A stretch of 64,000 nt of DNA, from positions 1-64,000 of the forward strand of contig NZ_JAHLOQ010000004.1 in the NCBI RefSeq assembly GCF_018917435.1. The letters run 5' to 3'. Below the pieces are notes generated by a model. That model made no database searches, was not told the DNA's origin, and was given only the letters and a program-made list of their open reading frames with translations. This DNA is from Intestinibacter bartlettii. Lineage in GTDB: Bacteria; Bacillota; Clostridia; Peptostreptococcales; Peptostreptococcaceae. Positions 51,293-60,510 of the stretch are shown piece after piece. Each line of letters opens with the position of its first letter. Positions within the stretch are counted from its first letter, which is position 1. Made by a program: the position numbers and the translations under genes.

Positions 51293-52030
51293 CTATTTCA
51301 TTCTCTGTCTAAATATTTCATATAGTAATATACCACCTGCAACTGATGCATTTAATGATGATACATTTCCTATCATAGGCATTTTAACTACAAAATCACA
51401 GTTTTGTTTAACCAATCTAGATACTCCAAAACCTTCACTTCCTATTACTAGAGCTAATGGTCCAGTTAAGTTTTGCTCATAGAAAACTTCTCCATCCATA
51501 TCTGCTGCAGCTATCCAAAGCCCTTCTTTTTTTAATTGTTTTATAGTGTTTGCTATATTGGTTACTTTACAAACTGGAACATATTCAACTGCTCCTGCTG
51601 AAGCTTTTGCTACTACAGAAGTAATATGAACTGATCTTCTCTTTGGTATAATTACACCATGAGCACCAACTGCATCTGCTGTTCTTATTATTGTACCAAG
51701 ATTGTGAGGATCTGTTATTTCGTCTAGTATTATGAAAAATGGATCTTCTCCTCTTTCACGCGCTATTTCTAATAAATCTTCTAGTTCATGGTATTTGTAG
51801 TCACTTACTACTGCTATAACACCTTGATGTGAGTGACTTGTACTTATTTCATCTAATTTATGTTTATCTACATATTGTATAACTATATTTTTTTCTTTAG
51901 CCATTCCTATTATTTTTTTAATAGAACCTTCTTTTGATGTATTTGATATCATTAATTTATCTATTGCTCTATCACTTCTTAAAGCTTCTATAATAGGATT
52001 TCTACCTTCTATATTTGCCAATAAATTCAC
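51293..52030 (-). CDS. rlmB: 23S rRNA 2'-O-methyltransferase RlmB-like (SpoU family)
   Basis: A 245-aa SPOUT enzyme expected to methylate G2251 of 23S rRNA. An N-terminal substrate-binding domain (about 1-75) precedes the knot domain with ITDPHNLGTIIRTADAVGAH, IGSEGFGVS and MIGNVSSLNASVAGGILLYE. It lies 3 bases after thyX and 5 before yacP. Target position is inferred. Confidence 0.93.
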   Translation of the reverse strand: MNLLANIEGRNPIIEALRSDRAIDKLMISNTSKEGSIKKIIGMAKEKNIVIQYVDKHKLDEISTSHSHQGVIAVVSDYKYHELEDLLEIARERGEDPFFIILDEITDPHNLGTIIRTADAVGAHGVIIPKRRSVHITSVVAKASAGAVEYVPVCKVTNIANTIKQLKKEGLWIAAADMDGEVFYEQNLTGPLALVIGSEGFGVSRLVKQNCDFVVKMPMIGNVSSLNASVAGGILLYEIFRQRMK

Positions 52031-52033
52031 CGC

Positions 52034-52792
52034 CTATAAAGTTTTAAATTTCTCTCTTACTTCTTGTATTTTTCCACATGTCATTTTTCCTTCTGGACAT
52101 ACTCCATTTAAACAATTTGGACCTACATTGTTGAATAATATAGGTGCAACTTCTCTTACTAATCTAAGCATTTCTGTTGCTAATTCTCTTATTTCCCATT
52201 GTGCTCTTTCGCAACATCTATGGTGGAAGAAGTTATATAAACTTCTAGCATTTATTGTGAATACCATTTTTGTTTCACATGCATTTGGGAATACATATCT
52301 AGCGTCTTCTATAGACATTTTTTCAGCTTGAGATTTAGCTCTCTTTTCATTTAGTCCCTTGTCTAATAATTCTTGATAGTGTTTTGCAAATAGTATTTCT
52401 ACTAATTTGTCATAGTCTTCTTGACATTTATTCATTGATTCAATAAATATCTTTTTAGCTTCTTCATTTCTTTCTATCTCTGGTGGAATTATATACTCAA
52501 ATTGATCAAGTTTTACATATCTTTGAGACTGTTGTGAAAAACTCGCAATTCTATGTCTTACTATTTGGTGAGAGCAACTTCTTGATATTCCTTCTATACC
52601 AAAAGTAAATGTAACATGTTCAATTGGAGATTCATGTCCCATACTTACTAACATATTTAAAAATTTATTTATACTTTCTTCAGTTAGATTTTCCGCAATT
52701 TCATCAACACCAACTGGAGAGTAACATAGTTTTGCAGCCATTGATATTACTTTTTCTGGTTCTGGTGTGTGAGCTAATAACTTAACTTTCAT
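52034..52792 (-). CDS. thyX: Flavin-dependent thymidylate synthase ThyX
   Basis: A 252-aa enzyme that methylates dUMP with methylene-THF and FAD. The ThyX motif is at residues 79-92 ([14 protein letters not shown]). The start at 52792 follows GGGAGG. It heads the thyX-rlmB-yacP unit; no ThyA is seen in the window. It is the usual thymidylate synthase at this locus in related clostridia. Confidence 0.97.
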   Translation of the reverse strand: MKVKLLAHTPEPEKVISMAAKLCYSPVGVDEIAENLTEESINKFLNMLVSMGHESPIEHVTFTFGIEGISRSCSHQIVRHRIASFSQQSQRYVKLDQFEYIIPPEIERNEEAKKIFIESMNKCQEDYDKLVEILFAKHYQELLDKGLNEKRAKSQAEKMSIEDARYVFPNACETKMVFTINARSLYNFFHHRCCERAQWEIRELATEMLRLVREVAPILFNNVGPNCLNGVCPEGKMTCGKIQEVREKFKTL

Positions 52793-52942
52793 TTTTAAAA
52801 TCCTCCCTTTATTCATAAATTTAATATATAAAATACTTTAATTATATACTACTTTAATATGTATTTCTTATGACTATGAAAACATATATAAACTTCATTA
52901 TACACTAAAACTATAGACTAGAGAAAATATTGTTTATATTAC

Positions 52943-52995
52943 AAAAAACACCACTTTTATTTCACACTTTACAGTATGCCCAAAAGCGGTGTTTT
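52943..52995 (-). terminator. Terminator of cysS-mrnC
   Basis: Minus strand AAAACACC...GGTGTTTT with additional CTTTT/AAAAG pairing, followed by a T run. It separates mrnC from thyX. Confidence 0.85.
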
Positions 52996-52999
52996 TCTA

Positions 53000-53395
53000 T
53001 TACATGTCTCGTTCTATAATTTCAATACCTTTTTGAATTATATATTCTAGTCTTTCTTTTTCTTCTCCAAGATATAAATATCCTATTAAAGCTTCAAACC
53101 CTGTTGCATATTTATAATCAATAATATCTGCATTTTTAGGCGCTGTATGAGATTTTTGATTTCTACCTCTTTTAAAAATCTTCATCTCTTCTTCTGTTAA
53201 TTCGTCTTCTATTTCATGTATTATTGTTGCTTGTGCTTTAGCTTTAGAATATTGTATAGCTAATTTATGAAGATTATTTACTTTTCTATTCATATTTTGT
53301 CTTATTAGATGTTCTCTAATATATGATTCATATACTGTATCTCCTAAGTATGCTAATACTAATGGTGACATAGTTATAAGTTTAATTTTATCCAT
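53000..53395 (-). CDS. mrnC: Mini-ribonuclease III
   Basis: A 131-aa RNase III catalytic domain without the double-stranded RNA-binding domain; it matures 23S rRNA. The active-site block LAYLGDTVYESYIREHLI and the second acidic motif near TGFEALIGYLYLG are clear. The start at 53395 lies just after the cysS stop, with GGAAGAGAG as ribosome site. Confidence 0.95.
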   Translation of the reverse strand: MDKIKLITMSPLVLAYLGDTVYESYIREHLIRQNMNRKVNNLHKLAIQYSKAKAQATIIHEIEDELTEEEMKIFKRGRNQKSHTAPKNADIIDYKYATGFEALIGYLYLGEEKERLEYIIQKGIEIIERDM

Positions 53396-53397
53396 TT

Positions 53398-54798
53398 TTA
53401 TGCTCTCTTCCATTTTACTCCTTGTCTTGTATCTTCAAGGATTATACCTTTATCTAGTAATTGTTGTCTTATTTCATCTGCTAATTGGAAGTTTTTATTT
53501 TTCTTAGCTTCTGTTCTTTGTTCTATTAGTTTTTCTATTTCTTCGTCTAATATGTCTTCTTTTTTATCTTTATTTACTATATTTAAAACTCCTGTTAATT
53601 CTTTGAATTCATCTAATGCTTTTTGAGCGAATTCTTTAGAAGAGTTTTCAGTTATGTTACTGTTCATAAATTTAGCTAATTCGAATATTGCACTTACTGC
53701 ATCTGCTGTATTAACATCATCATCCATAGCATCTATGAATTTTTGTCTGAATGAAGCTAATTCTTCTTGTAATTTAGCTTCTTCTTCAGTCATTTTAGTA
53801 TCTTCAAGATTATTTATAGTAAATTCAGCTTTTTCTTTAGCGTTGTATAATCTTTCAAGTCCAGCTTTAGATTGATTTAATATTTCATCACTAAAGTTGA
53901 TTGGATTTCTGTAGTGAGTAGATAACATGAATAATCTAACAACTTCTAAATCGTATATTTCTGATATTTCTCTAACTGTGAAGAAGTTACCTAATGATTT
54001 ACTCATTTTTTCGTTATTTACGTTTATATATTCATTGTGTAGCCAGTAATTTGAGAAATTCTTTCCGCTTCTAGCTTCACTTTGTGCTATTTCGTTTTCG
54101 TGGTGAGGGAATTTTAAGTCTTGCCCACCAGCATGTATATCTATAGTTTCTCCTAAATATCTGTTAGACATAACTGAACATTCTATATGCCATCCTGGTC
54201 TACCTTCTCCCCATGGACTTGCCCATCCTGGTTCACCTTCTTTTTTAGCTTTCCATAAAACGAAATCCATTGGATGTCTCTTTTGATCATTTACTTCTAT
54301 TCTTGCACCTGCTTCTAATTCTTCTTGTTTTATACCAGAAAGTTTTCCGTAATCTTTAAATTTCTTAGTATCGAAGTATACATCTCCATTAACTGCATAT
54401 GCATATCCTTTGTCTTCTAATTCTTTTACAAAAGCTATTATTTGTTCTATGTTATCTGTAACTTGTGGATGTACAGTTGCTCTTTTTATTCCTAGACCAT
54501 CTGCATCTACAAAATATTCTTTTATGTACTTAGTAGCAACTTCTTCTGGTGTAATATTTTCTTCATGACTTCTTTTTATAATCTTATCATCAACATCTGT
54601 GAAGTTTTGTACAAATGTAACATCATATCCCCTATATTCTAAGTATCTTCTTAATGTATCAAATATTATAAAAGGTCTTGCATTTCCTATATGTATAAAG
54701 TTATACACTGTAGGACCGCACACATACATTTTCACCTTGCCCTCTTCAATTGGTTTGAATTCTTCTTTTTTACGTGATAATGTATTATATAATTTCAC
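53398..54798 (-). CDS. cysS: Cysteinyl-tRNA synthetase
   Basis: A 466-aa class I synthetase. The HIGH-like motif lies in YNFIHIGNARP and KMSKS in NNEKMSKSLGN; zinc ligands include CGPTV and a His/Cys pair later. I start it at a GTG (54798) after GGAGAGG. No T-box structure lies upstream. Confidence 0.97.
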   Translation of the reverse strand: MKLYNTLSRKKEEFKPIEEGKVKMYVCGPTVYNFIHIGNARPFIIFDTLRRYLEYRGYDVTFVQNFTDVDDKIIKRSHEENITPEEVATKYIKEYFVDADGLGIKRATVHPQVTDNIEQIIAFVKELEDKGYAYAVNGDVYFDTKKFKDYGKLSGIKQEELEAGARIEVNDQKRHPMDFVLWKAKKEGEPGWASPWGEGRPGWHIECSVMSNRYLGETIDIHAGGQDLKFPHHENEIAQSEARSGKNFSNYWLHNEYINVNNEKMSKSLGNFFTVREISEIYDLEVVRLFMLSTHYRNPINFSDEILNQSKAGLERLYNAKEKAEFTINNLEDTKMTEEEAKLQEELASFRQKFIDAMDDDVNTADAVSAIFELAKFMNSNITENSSKEFAQKALDEFKELTGVLNIVNKDKKEDILDEEIEKLIEQRTEAKKNKNFQLADEIRQQLLDKGIILEDTRQGVKWKRA

Positions 54799-54901
54799 GA
54801 CAATCACCTCTCCTCTAATTAAAATTTTGTTTTTATATATTATTAATATTTCTATATTTTTTTCTTTATTTTTTTGTATATTTTCAACTGTTTACTATAT
54901 T

Positions 54902-54929
54902 ATTATACCTTATTACACAATTTTAACAA
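54902..54929 (-). promoter_or_regulatory. Promoter of cysS
   Basis: Minus strand TTGTTA (54924-54929), 16-bp spacer, TATAAT (54902-54907). The surrounding 286-bp gap is very AT-rich and shows nothing else. Confidence 0.6.
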
Positions 54930-55084
54930 CATTTATAAACTTATTTTTTATTATTTTGATAATAGATACCCAAAATAGCAATTTTTAAATTTTTTTGTAT
55001 ATTAAATAATATAAAATCATGTCTATTTGAATTTAATTTATAATATTTATAAAAATCCTTTTATATTTTGATTAGGCATTTACT

Positions 55085-55732
55085 CTAAAAATTGTATATA
55101 GTTCCATCGGCTATAGATTGTATCTTATTCCAATCATTTTTATAGTACTCATCATAAACACCTATAACTGTACAATGTGCATTTTTTGCACTTTCAATAG
55201 CATATAACGCATCTTCAAATACTACTGTATTTTGTGGGGCTTCATTCATTCTTTCACAAACTTTAATATATATTTGTGGATTTGTTTTACTCATTGTAAA
55301 GTCTTTATCAGTATATACCTTATCAAACAAATCTAATATACCTGTTCTTCTTAATGCTGAAATTGCTTGTTTTTTTTCTGATGTGGTTAGTACACACATC
55401 TTATATCCTTCTTTATGTAACTCTTGTAAATACTCTTTTACACCACTTTTTAATGGAATATCATTTAAATATTTATTTTCAATAAATGATATTATTTCTT
55501 TTTCTATTACATTTATATCTTCATTAAGATTATAGTTTGACTTAAAGTATGAGGCCGACTCTTCCAAAGTCATACAATCAATTACTTCTTCTAAGTTATC
55601 TTTAACTTCTTTTCCTTTACTTTTAAGATATATCCTGCCGAGATATCGCCAAAGTTCCATAGAGTCTAGTAGAGTTCCATCCATATCAAATACAAGTAAC
55701 TTTTTATTATCAATAATATTGTCTAATTCCAT
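55085..55732 (-). CDS. HAD-superfamily phosphatase/phosphomutase-like hydrolase
   Basis: A 215-aa HAD hydrolase. The nucleophile motif is VFDMDGTLLDS, motif II is VLTTSE, and the later acidic motif is in VVFEDALYAIESA. A four-helix cap (about 30-90) makes it a class I, beta-phosphoglucomutase-like phosphatase. Substrate unknown. The ATG at 55732 is preceded by GGGATGG; earlier starts are possible but less likely. Confidence 0.9.
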   Translation of the reverse strand: MELDNIIDNKKLLVFDMDGTLLDSMELWRYLGRIYLKSKGKEVKDNLEEVIDCMTLEESASYFKSNYNLNEDINVIEKEIISFIENKYLNDIPLKSGVKEYLQELHKEGYKMCVLTTSEKKQAISALRRTGILDLFDKVYTDKDFTMSKTNPQIYIKVCERMNEAPQNTVVFEDALYAIESAKNAHCTVIGVYDEYYKNDWNKIQSIADGTIYNF

Positions 55733-55780
55733 AACATTACCATCCCTATTTTTTCGTATAAATACCTTAATTATATTGTA

Positions 55781-55802
55781 AAAACCTATGAGAATAGGTT
55801 TA
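55781..55802 (-). terminator. Terminator of the DUF1653 gene
   Basis: Minus strand AACCTAT-TCTC-ATAGGTT followed by TTTAC. The stem is short and the U run modest. Confidence 0.6.
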
Positions 55803-55832
55803 ATATCTATTATCATAGGTTCTTAATGCTAG

Positions 55833-56072
55833 TTATTTTCCATCATATAATTCAAATCTATATTTTTGATTTGTTATATTATCTTCTCTTCCATCTTCAA
55901 CTTCTTCCATAAACATATCAAGAGGTCTTACAAACATCCCATATGGTGGATATAGTGCTTGGTATGAAACTAAAACTTCTTCTGTTTCAGTATGCGTAAC
56001 TATATTGTGAACATAATATAATTTTCCTTTAAAATGTCTGTATGGTCTTTGTGTCTCTATTTTTCTAGTCAT
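55833..56072 (-). CDS. DUF1653 family protein
   Basis: A 79-aa protein matching the DUF1653 family: it has YRHFKGKLYYVHNIVTHTET, VLVSYQALYPPYGMFVRPLD and a tail MFMEEVEDG. Members are small beta-rich proteins of unknown biochemical role. AGAGGTG precedes the start. It is divergent from the que operon. Confidence 0.9.
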   Translation of the reverse strand: MTRKIETQRPYRHFKGKLYYVHNIVTHTETEEVLVSYQALYPPYGMFVRPLDMFMEEVEDGREDNITNQKYRFELYDGK

Positions 56073-56194
56073 TTTTTCACCTCTATAAATTAATATTTTT
56101 AATATATAACTATATTATACTTCATTATTTTTTCCAATAAATGTTTTACAATTGCAATTTTTTATGTTAATGTATTATGGTATCAAAAATTGAA

Positions 56195-56236
56195 AGACAG
56201 TTCATTTAGACCATCCTGTCTATAAATAAAACTAGG
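56195..56236 (+). promoter_or_regulatory. PreQ1-I riboswitch aptamer
   Basis: Stem AGACAG/CTGTCT (56195-56200 and 56216-56221) encloses TTCATTTAGACCATC and is followed by the A-rich tail ATAAATAAAACTAGG. This is the class I preQ1 pattern. It lies upstream of queD, so it is expected to sense the queuosine precursor preQ1. Confidence 0.9.
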
Positions 56237-56246
56237 CTATTGAATG

Positions 56247-56303
56247 AAAAAAGGTTTATTTTTTCGCACTAGTTTTATAGTGCAAAAAAATAAGCCTTTT
56301 TTT
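56247..56303 (+). terminator. PreQ1-controlled terminator
   Basis: A long stem (AAAGG.TTATTTTTT.GCACTA with its partner TAGTGC...AATAAGCCTTT) is followed by T residues. Its loop and the flanking bases (CTAGTTTTAT at 56269-56278) are perfectly complementary to the riboswitch tail ATAAAACTAG (56226-56235), giving an antiterminator. Confidence 0.85.
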
Positions 56304-56366
56304 ATTTCATAAATTACGCCTAAAATTTTGATATTTTAATCAACATAAGTATTTTGGGAGGTAAAT

Positions 56367-56795
56367 ATGTTTAAAGTAAAAAGTCAAATTGAATTCGATA
56401 TGGCACATTACTTGAGTGGATACGACGGAAAATGCTCAAATATACATGGCCATAGATATAAATTAATCGTTTCAGTTAAAAGTAAAACTCTTCATCAAGA
56501 AGGACAACTTAGAGGAATGGTTGATGATTTCGGAAATATAAAAGCTAGATTAAAAGAAATAGAAGATTTATATGATCATAAATTAGTCATCGAAGATAAT
56601 GAAGATGGTCGTTTGGTAGCACAAAAATTGAGCGAATTGCCAAATGCATTTAACGTTATGTTAGTTCCATATAGACCTACTGCTGAGGAAATGAGTAGAG
56701 ATATTTTTTATAAATTAAAAGATATGGGCTTAAATGTTAGTGAAGTAGAATTATTCGAAACGCCAACAAATAGCTGTACATATTCGGAGGATTAA
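56367..56795 (+). CDS. queD: 6-carboxytetrahydropterin synthase QueD
   Basis: A 142-aa PTPS-fold enzyme making 6-carboxytetrahydropterin for 7-deazaguanine synthesis. Zinc ligands are His14, His27 and His29; the catalytic Cys23 lies in KCSNIHGH. The first gene of queDECF, with GGGAGG upstream; it ends one base before queE. Confidence 0.97.
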   Translation: MFKVKSQIEFDMAHYLSGYDGKCSNIHGHRYKLIVSVKSKTLHQEGQLRGMVDDFGNIKARLKEIEDLYDHKLVIEDNEDGRLVAQKLSELPNAFNVMLVPYRPTAEEMSRDIFYKLKDMGLNVSEVELFETPTNSCTYSED

Positions 56796-56796
56796 G

Positions 56797-57459
56797 ATGT
56801 TTAATATTATAGAAAAATTCGTATCGATAGACGGCGAAGGTCCTACTGCTGGCGAACTTGCTACTTTTATAAGATTCCAAGGTTGTAATTTGAGATGTTC
56901 ATGGTGCGATACTACTTATTCTTTTGATAAAAGCGAAATCACAGAAGTTTTATCTGCAGAAGAAATTTACGATTACATAAAAAGTACAGGTGTTTCAAAT
57001 GTGACATTAACAGGTGGTGAACCTCTGTTTCAAGAGAATATAGACGAGGTTTTATCATTGTTAAATGATGATAAAAATCTTGTTGTTCATATAGAAACAA
57101 ATGGTGCTATTGATATTCTTCCATTTAAAGAAAAATACCCTAATATAATTTTTATATTGGATTATAAACTAGCTTCTAGCAATATGACTCATCTTATGAA
57201 ACTTGATAATTTCAATCATGTTACAAGTCAAGATGTTTATAAATTTGTATTAGGAAGTAATGAAGATCTTCAAGAGGCATACGAATTAATTACTAAATTC
57301 AATTTAAGGAATAAATGCTTAATTTATTTTAGCCCTGTCTTCGGTGCTATTGAACTAGAAGATATTGTTGAGTTTATGAAAGAAAAAAATTTAAACAAAG
57401 TTAGACTTCAAGTCCAACTACATAAAGTTATCTGGGACCCTAATATGAAGGGTGTTTAG
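56797..57459 (+). CDS. queE: 7-carboxy-7-deazaguanine synthase QueE
   Basis: A 220-aa radical SAM enzyme. The iron-sulfur motif is C30-x3-C34-x2-C37 in FQGCNLRCSWCDT, and TLTGGEPL is the SAM-binding block. It follows queD directly and is separated from queC by 51 bases. Confidence 0.97.
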   Translation: MFNIIEKFVSIDGEGPTAGELATFIRFQGCNLRCSWCDTTYSFDKSEITEVLSAEEIYDYIKSTGVSNVTLTGGEPLFQENIDEVLSLLNDDKNLVVHIETNGAIDILPFKEKYPNIIFILDYKLASSNMTHLMKLDNFNHVTSQDVYKFVLGSNEDLQEAYELITKFNLRNKCLIYFSPVFGAIELEDIVEFMKEKNLNKVRLQVQLHKVIWDPNMKGV

Positions 57460-57510
57460 GATTAAGAACGGTATTAATCAAAAGGGAATAAAAAATAAAG
57501 GAGAATTAGT

Positions 57511-58185
57511 ATGAATAATAATAGTAACAACAACGCAGTGGTTGTATTCAGCGGCGGACAAGATTCAACTACTTGCTTATTTTGGGCATTAGAAAGATTT
57601 GATAAAGTTATTGCAGTAACTTTTAACTATAACCAAAAACATAAATTAGAAATAGAATGTGCTAAAAATATAGCTAAAGAACTTGGTGTAGAACATCATA
57701 TATTAGATATGGATTTACTTAATCAATTGGCACCAAATGCATTAACTCGTGACGATATAAAAATTGAAGAAGGAAAAGACGGTGAACTTCCTTCTACTTT
57801 TGTTGAAGGACGTAACATGGTATTTTTAACTTTTGCAGCTATACTTGCTAAAACAAAAAATGCTAGACACATAGTTACAGGTGTATGTGAAACAGACTTC
57901 AGTGGATACCCTGATTGCAGAGATGTATTTGTGAAATCATTAAATGTAACTGCTAATTTAGCTATGGATTATGATTTTGTAATGCATACTCCTTTAATGT
58001 GGCTAGACAAAGCACAAACTTGGGAATTAGCTGACAAATACGGAAAACTTGAATATGTAAGAGAAAAAACACTTACTTGTTACAACGGAATAATTGGTGA
58101 TGGATGTGGAGAATGTCCTTCATGCCAACTTAGACAACATGGTTTAGAGACTTATTTAAAACAAAAAGAAGAACTTAATAAATAG
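57511..58185 (+). CDS. queC: 7-cyano-7-deazaguanine synthase QueC
   Basis: A 224-aa ATP-dependent enzyme producing preQ0. The PP-loop is SGGQDS (14-19); zinc cysteines are in [19 protein letters not shown] near the end. AAAGGAG precedes the start. Confidence 0.97.
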   Translation: MNNNSNNNAVVVFSGGQDSTTCLFWALERFDKVIAVTFNYNQKHKLEIECAKNIAKELGVEHHILDMDLLNQLAPNALTRDDIKIEEGKDGELPSTFVEGRNMVFLTFAAILAKTKNARHIVTGVCETDFSGYPDCRDVFVKSLNVTANLAMDYDFVMHTPLMWLDKAQTWELADKYGKLEYVREKTLTCYNGIIGDGCGECPSCQLRQHGLETYLKQKEELNK

Positions 58186-58201
58186 GGAAAGGAATTTAGA
58201 T

Positions 58202-58705
58202 ATGTTAGAAACAGGAAGACAAAATAAAGAATTAGAGGGTTTAAGTTTACTTGGAAATCAAGGAACTAAATATAAATTTGGATATGATCCAGATATATTA
58301 GAAGTGTTCGACAACAAACATCCAAACAACGATTACTTTGTTAAATTCAACTGCCCTGAATTTACAAGTTTATGTCCAATAACAGGACAACCTGATTTCG
58401 CAACTATATATATTAGTTACATTCCAGGTGAAAAAATGGTTGAAAGTAAATCATTAAAATTATATTTATTCAGCTTTAGAAACCACGGGGATTTCCACGA
58501 AGATTGCATGAATATAATAATGAAAGACTTAATAAAATTAATGTCTCCAAAATATATCGAGGTATGGGGTAAATTTACTCCAAGAGGCGGAATCAGTATC
58601 GACCCATACTGCAATTATGGAATACCTGGAACTAAATATGAAAAAATGGCTGAACATAGAATGATGAACCATGATTTATATCCAGAAAAGGTTGATAATA
58701 GATAA
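58202..58705 (+). CDS. queF: NADPH-dependent 7-cyano-7-deazaguanine reductase QueF
   Basis: A 167-aa T-fold reductase of the short type, converting preQ0 to preQ1. The nucleophile Cys58 is in [11 protein letters not shown], and [16 protein letters not shown] holds the QueF motif. GGAAAGGA precedes the start. It closes the pathway that the upstream riboswitch senses. Confidence 0.97.
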   Translation: MLETGRQNKELEGLSLLGNQGTKYKFGYDPDILEVFDNKHPNNDYFVKFNCPEFTSLCPITGQPDFATIYISYIPGEKMVESKSLKLYLFSFRNHGDFHEDCMNIIMKDLIKLMSPKYIEVWGKFTPRGGISIDPYCNYGIPGTKYEKMAEHRMMNHDLYPEKVDNR

Positions 58706-58748
58706 TTTTAAATAATTATTAAGTATAAATTTTTACTATAAATAAAGA

Positions 58749-58800
58749 AGACAATAAGTTGTCCCAACCCATTTCACATGGTTTGTAACACTTATTGTCT
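58749..58800. terminator. Bidirectional terminator between queF and the amidohydrolase gene
   Basis: Arms AGACAATAAGT (58749-58759) and ACTTATTGTCT (58790-58800) form an 11-bp stem with an inner AACC/GGTT pairing; T residues follow on the plus strand. Confidence 0.82.
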
Positions 58801-58816
58801 TTTTAGTTAAGCTATA

Positions 58817-60436
58817 TTATTTTTTATAAACAATTTTACCATCAATCATAGTCATAACAGGTAATATATCTCTTATTTCCATAGGGTCACAAGTAAATAT
58901 ATCTTTATCAAGAACTACTATATCAGCAAGTTGACCTGGCTTAATTCTGCCCTTCTTACCTTCCATAAATTCCATATATGCACTACCTTCAGTATATGCA
59001 TCTATTGCTGTATAAACATCTACACATTCTTCTGGATAGAATCCTCCTTCTGGGAATCCTTTTGAATCTTTACGAGTTACTGCGCTATATATGTTAGGGA
59101 ATGGATTGCAGTCTTCAACTGGACAATCAGTTCCATAAGCAATTTTTGCACCTAAATCTCCTAAAGTTTTAAATGCATAAGACGTAGAAGCTAATTCTTT
59201 ACCACATCTTTTTTCAACTATATGCATATCATAATCAAGGAATATTGGTTGGTAGCTTACAACTATTCCTAATTTTGCAATTCTCTCTAATAAAGCTTTA
59301 TCTGTTATTTGACAATGAACTAATGTATGTCTTAATTTATTGCCTTCTTCTCCAAATGTTTTTTCATAACTATTTATAGTTTTTTCAACTGCGCCATCAC
59401 CTATAACATGAGTTGCAACTTGGATTCCTGCATCACTTGCTACTTTGCAGAATTCATCCATGACCTCCTCACTCATCCATTCAATTCCGTTATTTGTTGG
59501 ATCATCTTTGTATCCATCTCTTACAAGGGCAGTTCTCGCACCTAAACTTCCATCTTTGAATAATTTAAGTGGTCCAAGTTGAATTAGAGAATCTTCATCG
59601 TATTTTCCATTTTTAAATTCTCCATCTTCGATATAATCTTTGAATTCTTCTACTGTTTCAAAAGATACTTGATGTCTATATCTAACAATACCTTCCCCTG
59701 AATTATAGATATCTTTGAAGAATTTGAAATATGCTGGATAATCAAATACTATTGTTCCCAAATCATTACTTTGAACAGTAGTTATACCATGTTCAGCTGC
59801 ATATTTACTTGCCTCTATAAACATCTTTTTTCTTTGTTCTATATCAGTTTTTGGGATTACACTTTTAGCATAAGTACAGGCATTTTCAGCAAAAATTCCA
59901 TTTGGATATCCATCTTCACCTATTTCAAATGTACCACCTGGATATTGTGGTGAACTTCCATCTATACCTAAAAGTTCTATAGTTTTTGTATTTGTAGTTA
60001 ATATATGACCACAAATTCTTTCAAGAACTACAGGTATTTCAGTAGATATTTTATCTAAGTCAAATCTAGTTGGTATTCTATCGCTATCTGTAAAATAATC
60101 TTGATTCCATCCTTGAGCATATAAACCGTGTTTTACACTATCTGGATTTTCATTGATATATTTTTTGCAACGATCTATCATTTCATCAATAGTTTCACAG
60201 TCTCCTATTTTAACTTGGCACATTCTCTCACCAAAGTTAAATATATGCATATGTGAATCATTTAATCCTGGTATTACAGTTTTTCCTTCACAATCTATTT
60301 TTTCATCAATATCTGCAGTTGCTAAAATTTCTTCATTAGTTCCAATAGCTTTAATTTTTCTATCTTCAACTAAAACAGCTTCTACAAACTTTTCTCTTTC
60401 TACATAAACTTTTGCATTATATAAAGCTATTTTCAT
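58817..60436 (-). CDS. Amidohydrolase family protein (YtcJ-like)
   Basis: A 539-aa metal-dependent hydrolase of the amidohydrolase 3 type. The N-terminal beta domain leads to the metal motif in LNDSHMH (about 61-63), followed later by HVIGDGAVE, HCQI and YGTDCPVEDCNP. The beta domain closes at the C-terminus. Substrate is unknown; relatives act on N-acyl or cyclic amide compounds. It follows the APC transporter gene at 74 bases with no terminator, suggesting import and hydrolysis of the same compound. Confidence 0.88.
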   Translation of the reverse strand: MKIALYNAKVYVEREKFVEAVLVEDRKIKAIGTNEEILATADIDEKIDCEGKTVIPGLNDSHMHIFNFGERMCQVKIGDCETIDEMIDRCKKYINENPDSVKHGLYAQGWNQDYFTDSDRIPTRFDLDKISTEIPVVLERICGHILTTNTKTIELLGIDGSSPQYPGGTFEIGEDGYPNGIFAENACTYAKSVIPKTDIEQRKKMFIEASKYAAEHGITTVQSNDLGTIVFDYPAYFKFFKDIYNSGEGIVRYRHQVSFETVEEFKDYIEDGEFKNGKYDEDSLIQLGPLKLFKDGSLGARTALVRDGYKDDPTNNGIEWMSEEVMDEFCKVASDAGIQVATHVIGDGAVEKTINSYEKTFGEEGNKLRHTLVHCQITDKALLERIAKLGIVVSYQPIFLDYDMHIVEKRCGKELASTSYAFKTLGDLGAKIAYGTDCPVEDCNPFPNIYSAVTRKDSKGFPEGGFYPEECVDVYTAIDAYTEGSAYMEFMEGKKGRIKPGQLADIVVLDKDIFTCDPMEIRDILPVMTMIDGKIVYKK

Positions 60437-60510
60437 TTTAATTTTCCCCCTATAATTTCATCTAATATAATTAGAAATTATAAAAACTTTTTATCTTATC
60501 TAAAAAAATT

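Noticed and set aside
54799-55084. Possible T-box leader before cysS
   Set aside because: No conserved AGGGTGGNACCGCG-like antiterminator element or specifier stem was found; only an ordinary promoter is visible.
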